Below, piece after piece: positions 24,833 through 32,140 of a stretch of 55,107 nt of DNA. Under the pieces are notes generated by a model. It was given only the letters and a program-made list of their open reading frames with translations, was not told where the DNA came from and did no database searches. The position numbers were made by a program, and so were the translations under genes. Source of the stretch: Thermotalea metallivorans (lineage in GTDB: Bacteria > Bacillota > Clostridia > Peptostreptococcales > Thermotaleaceae); NCBI RefSeq assembly GCF_001562415.1, contig NZ_LOEE01000006.1:1-55107 (forward strand), in the 5' to 3' direction. How positions within the stretch are numbered: the stretch's first letter is position 1; each line of letters begins with the position of its first letter.

Positions 24833-25044
24833 AACAAAAATATAATGCGCTGTTAAAGCGATATAGAAATGCTGAAAAGTGGATCGATGATCCGGCAAGA
24901 ACTAGGGAGGAAATCGAGAAATACTATGGACATTATTTGCAAATTATTAACGGTTTAAATCATTATCTTGCCCAACTAAAGCGAATGGGAGTATTTCCAA
25001 CCACAAAAGAAATATTAGAAGGATTCATATTAGAGCGACCGTAG
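24820..25044 (+). CDS. Hypothetical small phage protein (74 aa)
   Basis: A 74-residue helical, basic protein (MGDLKQKYNALLKRYRNAEK, then IEKYYGHYLQIINGLNHYLA) that overlaps the primase-helicase end by 13 bases. GAGGGTGATA lies upstream. No family recognised; it may be an accessory replication factor. Confidence 0.6.
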   Translation: MGDLKQKYNALLKRYRNAEKWIDDPARTREEIEKYYGHYLQIINGLNHYLAQLKRMGVFPTTKEILEGFILERP

Positions 25045-25086
25045 GTGGCGCAAAATGAGGATTATGTGCCACAAGGGGGTGATGGA

Positions 25087-25968
25087 ATGAAGGTAGGTTT
25101 AATTGATGTTGATGGGCATAACTTTCCCAATCTTGCATTAATGAAGTTATCAGCCTTGCATAAGTCAAAGGGAGATCAGGTTGAGATGTTCTTTCCAATG
25201 AGTAGTTATGACAGAGTATATATGAGCAAAGTGTTTACCTTTACACCTGATTTTGAAACTGTAATAAATGCTGATGAAATAATCAGAGGTGGCACAGGCT
25301 ACGATTTAAAAAATAAACTACCTGATGAAGCAGAAAATATTTACCCTGATTATAGCTTGTATAACATCAAAGATACAGCATACGGATATTTGACTAGAGG
25401 TTGCCCAAGAGGTTGTAATTTCTGCATTGTAGGAGAAAAGGAAGGACTTAAAAGCTATCAGGTGGCAGACCTTAAAGACTTTTGGAACGGACAAAAGGAA
25501 ATAAAGTTATTAGACCCTAATTTATTAGCCTGTAATGACAGTATAAGCCTATTACAGCAGCTTGTAGATAGTAAAGCATGGATTGACTTCACACAAGGGT
25601 TAGATATAAGGCTAATGACAGATGAAAAGGTTAATATGATAAATAAACTTAAAATCAAGATGATACATTTTGCTTGGGATAATTACGAATTTAAAACCTA
25701 TGAGAAATTAAAAGAGTTTAGAGCAAAATTAAACTTCAATAATAGAAGATTAAGAGTTTATGTATTAACCAATTTCAACACTCAAATAGAACAGGATTTA
25801 GAACGAATTTACAAGCTTAGAGAATTAGATTATGACCCTTACGTTATGATCTATGACAAGCAAAAGGCACCAAAGCTTATTAAAAAAATGCAACGTTGGG
25901 TTAATAATAAATTTATTTGGCATAGCGGAACAGCTAACACTTTTGAAGAGTATCTGAAAATCGGTTAA
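25087..25968 (+). CDS. Phage-encoded radical SAM protein
   Basis: A 293-residue radical SAM enzyme read from ATG 25087. Iron-sulfur cysteines are C106, C110 and C113 in LTRGCPRGCNFCIVGEKEG (CxxxCxxC). The N-terminal 75 residues (LIDVDGHNFPNLALMKLSAL then HKSKGDQVEMF) resemble a B12-binding-like fold but lack the usual D-x-H-x-x-G. The remainder is a partial TIM barrel. It lies between the primase-helicase and RusA, so it probably acts on DNA, nucleotides or a phage protein. Similar genes recur in Clostridia prophages without known function. Confidence 0.85.
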   Translation: MKVGLIDVDGHNFPNLALMKLSALHKSKGDQVEMFFPMSSYDRVYMSKVFTFTPDFETVINADEIIRGGTGYDLKNKLPDEAENIYPDYSLYNIKDTAYGYLTRGCPRGCNFCIVGEKEGLKSYQVADLKDFWNGQKEIKLLDPNLLACNDSISLLQQLVDSKAWIDFTQGLDIRLMTDEKVNMINKLKIKMIHFAWDNYEFKTYEKLKEFRAKLNFNNRRLRVYVLTNFNTQIEQDLERIYKLRELDYDPYVMIYDKQKAPKLIKKMQRWVNNKFIWHSGTANTFEEYLKIG

Positions 25969-26033
25969 TGAACATTACAAGGATAATACGCTTTATGAGG
26001 AAAATACGAAATAAGAGTTAGGAGGGGATAGAG

Positions 26034-26453
26034 ATGATCAGACTAACAATTCCTGGGGAACCAGTGGCAAAGGGTAGGCCTCGTGTTCTGAAAACCGGGA
26101 CCACATATACGCCAAAGAAAACTAAAAACTATGAGACATTGGTCAAGGAGATCTATGTCCTGCAGCATAATGAACCACCCATGGAAGGAGAACTATTCCT
26201 TGAGCTGAAAGCATATTTCTCTATACCAAAATCAGCTCCCAAAAAGAAGCAGGCTGCCATGATTCGTGAAGAGATCCGACCAACAAAAAAGCCAGATATT
26301 GATAATTTGGTTAAAACCGTGACCGATGCCTTGAATACATTGGCATACAGGGATGATAGTCAAATTGTAGAGGCTAGAGTTGGAAAATACTACTCAGAGC
26401 AGCCGAGAGTAGAAATCATTATCCAATCAATAGAGAAGGGGGAAGCAATATGA
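26034..26453 (+). CDS. rusA: RusA-family Holliday junction resolvase
   Basis: A 139-residue endodeoxyribonuclease. It opens IPGEPVAKGRPRV, the RusA substrate-binding signature, and shows the catalytic acidic cluster KPDIDNLVKTVTDALN and YRDDSQIVEA. It resolves Holliday junctions or branches in replicated phage DNA before packaging. GGAGGGG precedes the ATG and its end overlaps the next gene by four bases. Confidence 0.92.
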   Translation: MIRLTIPGEPVAKGRPRVLKTGTTYTPKKTKNYETLVKEIYVLQHNEPPMEGELFLELKAYFSIPKSAPKKKQAAMIREEIRPTKKPDIDNLVKTVTDALNTLAYRDDSQIVEARVGKYYSEQPRVEIIIQSIEKGEAI

Positions 26454-27094
26454 AGCGGATTCAAATTGTTGATACAGAAACTGGGAACGTAGAAGTCAGT
26501 GAAAATGCGAATGGATATCATCTTGTATTTCCAAAGAGAGCAGACACCACAATGAAAATTGTGAAGCATCTTGATATGGGAATGCTTACCAGCAGCAAGG
26601 TTATTAAAACACATTATTACGCTCCGATTGTTGAGAAAATCATTAAAAAATTTGAGCCAACATTGGGGCATCTTGAAGAAATGCAGCGGCTAATCATATA
26701 TATCCAAGACGCAGCTAGCAAAGGGAATAAGAAACAACCGACTCCTGTCGAGATTAAAAAGATAAATGCTTTCGCCAGTGATTTTCTAGGATATAGTTAT
26801 TTAATGGAATTTAAGGCTTGCTACATAGATCAAATGAGCCATAATCAACTGATAGTGCATATATACAGAGAGCTTTTGAGGATCCATCCTGATGGCAGCA
26901 TACTAAAGCCTACAGAGAAGCTCACAGGGCATATTCCTCATACGTTGGGAAGGGATTGGGATACAACAAAGGCTGATATTCCGAATATCCTAGAGCAAGA
27001 TTTTCAATGGAGATTTCCGCCCAAGCTTGTGGAGCAGCTGAGTATTTATGACATCGAAAGGGAAGATGATGAATTAGAAGACAATGACGAATAG
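26450..27094 (+). CDS. Phage protein, possibly a degenerate metallopeptidase-like domain
   Basis: A 214-residue protein. A central segment (FKACYIDQMSHNQLIVHIYR then ELLRIHPDG) resembles the Phage_metallopep helix, where a HELxH zinc motif would be expected; here those positions read R140-E-L-L-R144. If homologous, it has lost both zinc histidines. H137 and H146 flank the site. A GHIPHTLGRDW stretch follows, and the C terminus is strongly acidic. The domain assignment is my inference from pattern only. Co-transcribed with rusA. Confidence 0.5.
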   Translation: MKRIQIVDTETGNVEVSENANGYHLVFPKRADTTMKIVKHLDMGMLTSSKVIKTHYYAPIVEKIIKKFEPTLGHLEEMQRLIIYIQDAASKGNKKQPTPVEIKKINAFASDFLGYSYLMEFKACYIDQMSHNQLIVHIYRELLRIHPDGSILKPTEKLTGHIPHTLGRDWDTTKADIPNILEQDFQWRFPPKLVEQLSIYDIEREDDELEDNDE

Positions 27095-27120
27095 GAGTGA
27101 GTCCCTGAGGGGGGGATTAT

Positions 27121-27450
27121 ATGCAAGATTTAGTGAAAGAACTAGATGAGCAGAGAAAGACTCTGACGAAAGCCATAGGCATATTGAAGAAAAGAGGAAT
27201 TGAAAAAGCAGAAACAGAGAAAAATTATCGAATAGCGGTGGCTAAAGAAATATTAAAACTCAGAGATGAAGGTATCCCAGTGACCATTATTTCTGACCTG
27301 GTTAGGGGCAAAGAAGAAATTGCAGACCTCAAAATGAAGAGAGATATAGCTGAAACGATGTATGAGAGCTGCCTTCAAAAGATATATCAAACCAAACTGG
27401 AGCTAGGCATCATTGAGAGGCAAATCGAAGCAGAAAGAAAAGGTGAGTAG
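27121..27450 (+). CDS. Coiled-coil phage protein (109 aa)
   Basis: A 109-residue, almost wholly helical protein (QDLVKELDEQRKTLTKAIGI, later AEKNYRIAVAKEIL-type heptads). It recalls the small phage recombination/replication accessory proteins often seen next to SSB. Here it lies just before the SSB stub. GAGGGGGGATT precedes the ATG. The role is unknown. Confidence 0.65.
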   Translation: MQDLVKELDEQRKTLTKAIGILKKRGIEKAETEKNYRIAVAKEILKLRDEGIPVTIISDLVRGKEEIADLKMKRDIAETMYESCLQKIYQTKLELGIIERQIEAERKGE

Positions 27451-27452
27451 GT

Positions 27453-27521
27453 ATGAATCAAGTAATCCTTATCGGGAGGTTAACAAGGGACCCAGAGCTT
27501 CGCTTTAACAGAGAAATTTAA
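27453..27521 (+). pseudogene. Truncated single-stranded DNA-binding protein (SSB) stub
   Basis: The 22 codons MNQVILIGRLTRDPELRFNR-EI followed by TAA reproduce the N-terminal strand of bacterial and phage SSB (MNxVxLIGRLTxDPExR). The next sequence goes straight into the ribosome site of the DUF370 gene and encodes no more SSB in any frame. It is the scar of an ssb gene removed by deletion or by insertion of the RemA-like gene; the start and its GAGTAGGT site are retained. Confidence 0.85.
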
Positions 27522-27544
27522 AGATAATAGAGGAGGTGTACGTT

Positions 27545-27781
27545 ATGATGATACATGTGGGCTATGGGAATTATGTTGAGGCCAGCAAAATACTTGCCAT
27601 TACGGGGATAGAATCAGCACCGCTAAGGCGCCAGAGACAACATGCGGCGGATAGGAACAAATTGATCGATTGTACCATGGGGAGGGCTGCCAACTCACTA
27701 GTACATCTGGTTGATGGATATATAGTGGCCAGTGCATCGAAACCAGATACACTGCTAGAGAGAACAATGAAATCTGAATAG
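27545..27781 (+). CDS. DUF370 / RemA-like regulator
   Basis: A 78-residue protein (MMIHVGYGNYVEASKILAIT then GIESAPLRRQRQHAADRNKL, IDCTMGRAANSLVHLVDG). The order GYGN...I-A-I...ESAP-x-R...A-x-x-R...LID-x-T-x-GR...ASASKP is that of the DUF370 family, whose Bacillus member RemA is a DNA-binding regulator of biofilm matrix genes. AGGAGG lies eight bases before the ATG. It is carried by the prophage, next to the HTH late regulator and directly behind the SSB stub. Confidence 0.85.
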   Translation: MMIHVGYGNYVEASKILAITGIESAPLRRQRQHAADRNKLIDCTMGRAANSLVHLVDGYIVASASKPDTLLERTMKSE

Positions 27782-27800
27782 ACAGGTGGGGATATTGGGC

Positions 27801-28166
27801 ATGAACATCTTTACAAACTATAGGGATTTGAAAGTTGAAATAGAGTGTTATAAGTTAAGACTGGATGACCTTAAAAGAGAATTATATGCTTTGGAAAGGA
27901 TGAAATTTAGTTACTCCCCTGAAGTGTATTTGGAAAAGAATCATTCGTTGTGTAATAGAATTGCAATTATAACAGCAATAATCCAGGACAAAAAACGAAC
28001 ACTGCGGGAGTGGAATAAAAAGTTAAAATCAATGAGCAGCTTAGAATCCCAGATAGCGTATAAGCGTATATGTGAAGGAAAACCCTTAAAGGCTATAGCT
28101 GAAGAATTACATATTAGCGAGAGTTGGGCAAAGAAAAAATCTGCGGATATTAGAAAGACATTATAA
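27801..28166 (+). CDS. HTH late-gene regulator (sigma-70 region 4-like)
   Basis: A 121-residue protein read from ATG 27801 after AGGTGGGG. A long N-terminal coiled coil (ECYKLRLDDLKRELYALERM) is followed by a C-terminal HTH: YKRICEGKPLKAIAEELHIS then ESWAKKKSADIRKTL, which resembles sigma-70 region 4 and ArpU/phage late regulators. Its position at the end of the early operon, ahead of the terminase, matches a switch for late transcription. Confidence 0.75.
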   Translation: MNIFTNYRDLKVEIECYKLRLDDLKRELYALERMKFSYSPEVYLEKNHSLCNRIAIITAIIQDKKRTLREWNKKLKSMSSLESQIAYKRICEGKPLKAIAEELHISESWAKKKSADIRKTL

Positions 28167-28192
28167 GAGTGAACTTTTTGTGAACCCGCATT

Positions 28193-28283
28193 TTGAAAAT
28201 GTATGATATTATGATAATATGAAAAGATTATATCAAAGCAGTCGGGATCACGAGATCATCCTCCTTTCCCGGCTGCTTTTGTT
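28193..28283 (+). terminator. Promoter-proximal strong hairpin upstream of the cargo/terminase region
   Basis: AAAGCAGTCGGGA (28235-28247) pairs with TCCCGGCTGCTTT (28267-28279) with one mismatch, followed by TTTTG. A TTGAAA (28193-28198), 16-base spacer and TAATAT (28215-28220) lie just ahead. Either the early operon ends here or a short transcript is made and terminated. Confidence 0.6.
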
Positions 28284-28432
28284 ATGGGGGGATTACTAGC
28301 ACAACGGATTAATTTATGATTTTATACACTTTATAAATGTCATTATATGTCAAAATAACTCATGATTTGACGAACAAAATATGAAGGATTATTTCCTTTC
28401 TTGACGAAATTTGAAGCAAGGAGGGGGATTGT

Positions 28433-29380
28433 ATGAAAACTATGAAAGATTTAGTTGTAGCAAATTTCAATTGTACTTTTGGTAAAGATGATAGACCAAT
28501 GCTTGACTACTTTGATAAAATTATTTACCCTGCACTTAACGGAGATATTAAAAGAAAGCCTTCGGAAAATGATTATTACTTTTTTGATGAGGTCAAGGTA
28601 ATTGAATATCAAAAAGACGAATTTGTTTTGGTAGGATTATTGATTAAGAGTACAAAGTTAGAAGTAAAATCAATTTATAAGGAAGGGAAAGGTTTAATAC
28701 GAATTAATGAAAAATATAATTCCGATCCATATTCTATATTTTTGATTTTTCTAAAAAATCATAGAATGGTTCTTGTGCGAAATCAAAAAGGTAGTCCTGA
28801 TATCCGTAGTTTTGGCGCTACCATAAATTATGTGATAAATGAATATATTAAAGAAATAAATAGAAACAGACAAAAAGAAAATAAATTGCCTTATGCAAAT
28901 GTTCATGTGGTTAGCATTCCTTCTCAGCAAACAATCATTGAACAACTCCAAGAGGTGAAACAAATAAATACCTTGATAATGAAATTTTATCCTTTAAATG
29001 GTGATATGCCCGTAGGTAGATTATTTAATTCTTTGCGGGATCAAATTGATTTTATGGGTAGCAAAACAGGAAATTTTGTTGCTAACACGCCGAAAAATCG
29101 CAGCTATGTTGCTCAACTAATTAGTGAAACAGGGGGAACAGTTGAGCCAACTGTAAAAGTAACATTGCCGAATGGAGATAAAAAAGTATTAAAAAGTGAT
29201 TCTTTTACAGAAAAAATAGATGTGGAGATAAGCGAAGATGAAGATTTTGAATATAATATCTATGAAATATTAACTAGGATTAAGGAAAGGAAAGAAATAA
29301 AAGAAAGCAGCGAAAATCACAAGGTAATATATTTGGAAAATTTAAACAAAATCAAAAAAGTTAGAGATGATTTTAAATAA
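28433..29380 (+). CDS. Soluble partner of a two-gene membrane cargo module (RexA-like architecture)
   Basis: A 315-residue AT-rich protein after AAGGAGGGGGATT. No catalytic signature is obvious. The middle (DPYSIFLIFLKNHRMVLVRN then QKGSPDIRSFGATINYVINE) and the strand YYFFDEVKVIEYQ suggest an alpha/beta sensor fold; the layout is reminiscent of lambda RexA and DUF4747-type proteins, but this is not a proven homology. The last 60 residues are helical and lysine/glutamate-rich. It is followed after 15 bases by a four-helix membrane protein and then a terminator, so the pair forms an independent unit between early and packaging genes. I infer superinfection exclusion or abortive infection. Confidence 0.55.
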   Translation: MKTMKDLVVANFNCTFGKDDRPMLDYFDKIIYPALNGDIKRKPSENDYYFFDEVKVIEYQKDEFVLVGLLIKSTKLEVKSIYKEGKGLIRINEKYNSDPYSIFLIFLKNHRMVLVRNQKGSPDIRSFGATINYVINEYIKEINRNRQKENKLPYANVHVVSIPSQQTIIEQLQEVKQINTLIMKFYPLNGDMPVGRLFNSLRDQIDFMGSKTGNFVANTPKNRSYVAQLISETGGTVEPTVKVTLPNGDKKVLKSDSFTEKIDVEISEDEDFEYNIYEILTRIKERKEIKESSENHKVIYLENLNKIKKVRDDFK

Positions 29381-29395
29381 TAAAGGATGATTGGT

Positions 29396-30040
29396 ATGAA
29401 TCAATCCCAAAAGCACCAACTTAAAGAAAACCTAAAAGATTTACTAGCGGAAGAAACATTTAATGCTGTGCTTAAAAGATCTATTGGGGAGATAAAATTT
29501 TCGAAAAGACGAGTTTTTCTGTTATTGATTTTATTGCTTATTTGTTCAATACCTGCAATAAATATTGGTTTTTCTGATAACACTATAGAGAGAATTATTA
29601 GAATAATTGACAGAGCTAATGCTTTGATAGTAGCTTTATTAGCGATATTATTTACAGGATATGCATTATTCCAAGCATTAGTTAGCGGAAACACATTAAA
29701 ACAATTGCTACTACATGAAGAAGGTAAAGCAAGTATGTTTAAAAAATATAATTTGTTTTTCTTTATATTAGCAATAACGTATTTATCAATTATTATTATA
29801 AACTTTATATTAATTCTTATATTTGATAATATACCAAGCGATTGGCAACTGCCTTATTTTGATACTCAGACTAATAGCATTATTGCGAGCATTTTAGTTA
29901 GCATATATTTTTTAATAATTATAAATTCTATGATTGAGATGAAATGTTTTTTGTATAACTTATATCAATGCTTTTCTGTCAATGCGGTTGCTAGTACGTT
30001 GAATATAATAGGAAAAGAAGAACAATATATAGAAGAGTAA
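29396..30040 (+). CDS. Four-helix membrane protein, partner of the preceding gene
   Basis: A 214-residue membrane protein read from ATG 29396; an earlier ATG (29387) overlaps the ribosome site. Four transmembrane helices lie at about residues 39-57, 77-96, 119-143 and 163-181, with an N-terminal cytoplasmic amphipathic segment and a helical tail. A RexB-like ion-channel role is a reasonable hypothesis because RexB also has four helices beside a soluble RexA, but RexB is shorter (about 144 residues). Kiwa KwaA is another small membrane partner to compare with. Confidence 0.65.
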   Translation: MNQSQKHQLKENLKDLLAEETFNAVLKRSIGEIKFSKRRVFLLLILLLICSIPAINIGFSDNTIERIIRIIDRANALIVALLAILFTGYALFQALVSGNTLKQLLLHEEGKASMFKKYNLFFFILAITYLSIIIINFILILIFDNIPSDWQLPYFDTQTNSIIASILVSIYFLIIINSMIEMKCFLYNLYQCFSVNAVASTLNIIGKEEQYIEE

Positions 30041-30052
30041 AAACTAGTTCAG

Positions 30053-30073
30053 AGAGCCAAACGGCTCTTTTTT
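30053..30073 (+). terminator. Terminator closing the two-gene cargo module
   Basis: AGAGCC (30053-30058) pairs with GGCTCT (30063-30068) around AAAC, followed by a T-run. It isolates the pair from the terminase genes. Confidence 0.8.
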
Positions 30074-30119
30074 CATTCCCAAAACAAACTCAAAAGCATA
30101 TGGCGTCGAGGTGGTGAGA

Positions 30120-30869
30120 GTGGCAGATATAAGAGCCCCGGATACAAAAGAACTGGCCAAAGCCGATTATCTAAAAGGCATGAAATATAAAGACTTAGCA
30201 GAAAAGTATGGCGTGACACTCAACACGATAAAATCGTGGAAACAAAGATATAATTGGGACAGAAAAAGTGTGCACACAAAAGAAGAGAAAAATAAAAAGT
30301 GTGCGCACAAAAAAAGAGGAGCTCCAAAAGGTAACAAAAATGCAGTTGGCAATTCAGGAGGAGCCGCACCAGCAGGAAATTTAAATGCTTTAAAACATGG
30401 GGCATATCAGAGCATATATGCAGGATTTTTATCTGATGAGGAAAAGGCGATATATGAACAAATGACTGCATCGGCAAATATAGACGAGGAAATAAGACTT
30501 TTGAGGTTGAAGATTGCCAGGCTGCTCAATAGGGACAGATTAATTGTATACAATGTCTTTGGTACAAGAATAGAAAGAGAGATAACAGAGCAGGAAAGAG
30601 AAGCAGGGATATTAGCCTGTATGGATCAATTAAGGCGACTGATAGAAACAAAAGCTTCTATCGCAACAGAAACAGAAAAGATACAGATTGAAAAGGAAAA
30701 ATTAGAGTTTTACAAATATAAAACAGACATCGAATTACAATTGAAGAGAGAAAGGCTTGAACTTGAAAAACTTAAAGTCCATGGGGAAGATGGCTATAGT
30801 GAAGACGATGGTTTCATGGATGCATTAAAGGGAGAAATAGGAGAGGTGTGGGACGATGAAGCAGAATAA
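30120..30869 (+). CDS. terS: Terminase small subunit
   Basis: A 249-residue PBSX-type TerS that recognises phage DNA for packaging. GTG at 30120 has GAGGTG five bases upstream; another GTG lies at 30111. An N-terminal HTH (YKDLAEKYGVTLNTIKSWKQ) binds DNA. The low-complexity GAPKGNKNAVGNSGGAAPAG segment is typical of the family, and a long C-terminal coiled coil drives oligomerisation. It overlaps terL by 14 bases. Confidence 0.9.
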   Translation: MADIRAPDTKELAKADYLKGMKYKDLAEKYGVTLNTIKSWKQRYNWDRKSVHTKEEKNKKCAHKKRGAPKGNKNAVGNSGGAAPAGNLNALKHGAYQSIYAGFLSDEEKAIYEQMTASANIDEEIRLLRLKIARLLNRDRLIVYNVFGTRIEREITEQEREAGILACMDQLRRLIETKASIATETEKIQIEKEKLEFYKYKTDIELQLKRERLELEKLKVHGEDGYSEDDGFMDALKGEIGEVWDDEAE

Positions 30870-32124
30870 AGCACCTTTCAAATTTAAGCCTTTTTCAAAA
30901 AAACAAAAGAAAATTCTTACATGGTGGCTTCCTAACTCTCCTGTAAAAGATAAAAATGGCATTATAGCAGATGGAGCTATAAGATCAGGAAAGACTCTTT
31001 CAATGTCATTATCTTTTGTACTGTGGGCCATGGAAATCTTTGATCAAAAAAATTTTGGAATGTGCGGTAAAACTATAGGATCCTTTAGGCGAAATGTTCT
31101 GTTTTGGTTGAAACTCATGCTGAAAGCTAGAGGCTATAAAGTTGAAGACAAACGAAGTGATAACCTTGTCATTGTTAAAAGAAATGGTAAGGTTAATTAT
31201 TTTTATATTTTCGGCGGGAAAGATGAAAGATCCCAGGATCTTATCCAAGGAATTACCCTTGCGGGAGTATTCTTCGATGAAGTAGCTTTAATGCCGGAAT
31301 CATTTGTGAATCAAGCGACAGGTCGCTGTTCGGTTGAAGGCTCAAAGTATTGGTTCAACTGCAATCCGGCAGGACCTTATCATTGGTTCAAATTAAACTG
31401 GATTGACAAAAGAAAAGAAAAGGACATTATATACCTTCATTTTACCATGGATGACAATTTAAGTTTATCTGAGGCGGTAAAAGAAAGGTATAGAAAAATG
31501 TTCTCTGGTGTGTTTTTTAAACGCTATATCCTTGGCCTTTGGGTAATGGCCGAAGGACTTATTTATGATATGTTCAATGAGGATATCCATAAGGTGCCAA
31601 CTATTGAACGATCATATACCGAGTATTATGTGTCAGTTGATTACGGCACCCAAAACCCAACCACATTTGGCTTATGGGGAAAATATCAAGGCAAATGGTA
31701 CAAGATTAAGGAGTATTATTATTCTGGCCGAGAGCAGTCAAGGCAGAAGACGGATGAAGAATTTTATGCTGAGCTTAAAAAATTCATAGGAGATATAAAA
31801 GTTAAAGCTGTAATCGTGGATCCGAGCGCGGCTTCTTTTATTGCGTGTATTAAGAAACATGGTAAGTTTAAGGTAAAACAAGCTAAAAATGATGTAATAG
31901 ATGGAATAAGGAATGTTGCTACGGCACTAAGTAACGGATTAATATTTTTCAACGACTGTTGCGTTAATACGTTTCGCGAATTTTTTTCATATATTTGGGA
32001 TTCTAAGGCTGCGGAGCGCGGAGAGGACAAACCGGTCAAACAGAATGACCACTGCATGGACAGTGATCGCTATTTTGTAAATACCATAGTCTTTGGCAAG
32101 GAATCGATAGAATTTTTGAAGTAA
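30856..32124 (+). CDS. terL: Terminase large subunit (PBSX family)
   Basis: A 422-residue packaging ATPase-nuclease. Walker A is DGAIRSGKT (K46, T47), Walker B/catalytic Glu is in GVFFDEVALMP, and the C-terminal RNase H-like nuclease shows VSVDYGTQNPTTFGLWG and AVIVDPSAAS with their metal-binding aspartates. Length matches PBSX-type TerL. It pumps DNA into the procapsid with the portal protein encoded next. Confidence 0.95.
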   Translation: MKQNKAPFKFKPFSKKQKKILTWWLPNSPVKDKNGIIADGAIRSGKTLSMSLSFVLWAMEIFDQKNFGMCGKTIGSFRRNVLFWLKLMLKARGYKVEDKRSDNLVIVKRNGKVNYFYIFGGKDERSQDLIQGITLAGVFFDEVALMPESFVNQATGRCSVEGSKYWFNCNPAGPYHWFKLNWIDKRKEKDIIYLHFTMDDNLSLSEAVKERYRKMFSGVFFKRYILGLWVMAEGLIYDMFNEDIHKVPTIERSYTEYYVSVDYGTQNPTTFGLWGKYQGKWYKIKEYYYSGREQSRQKTDEEFYAELKKFIGDIKVKAVIVDPSAASFIACIKKHGKFKVKQAKNDVIDGIRNVATALSNGLIFFNDCCVNTFREFFSYIWDSKAAERGEDKPVKQNDHCMDSDRYFVNTIVFGKESIEFLK

Positions 32125-32140
32125 AGGCAGGTGAATACAT

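Noticed and set aside
25969-26022. A 17-codon frame after the radical SAM gene
   Set aside because: It overlaps the stop codon region, lacks a ribosome site and has no recognisable pattern.
28219-28299. A 26-codon plus-strand frame across the strong hairpin
   Set aside because: No ribosome site before its ATG, and its codons follow from the hairpin sequence; a structural element explains it better.
28433-29380. Assignment of the soluble cargo protein to Kiwa KwaB (DUF4868)
   Set aside because: Length and partner type are similar, but I could not see the DUF4868 pattern, and the gene order is reversed; RexA-like architecture fits slightly better, neither proven.
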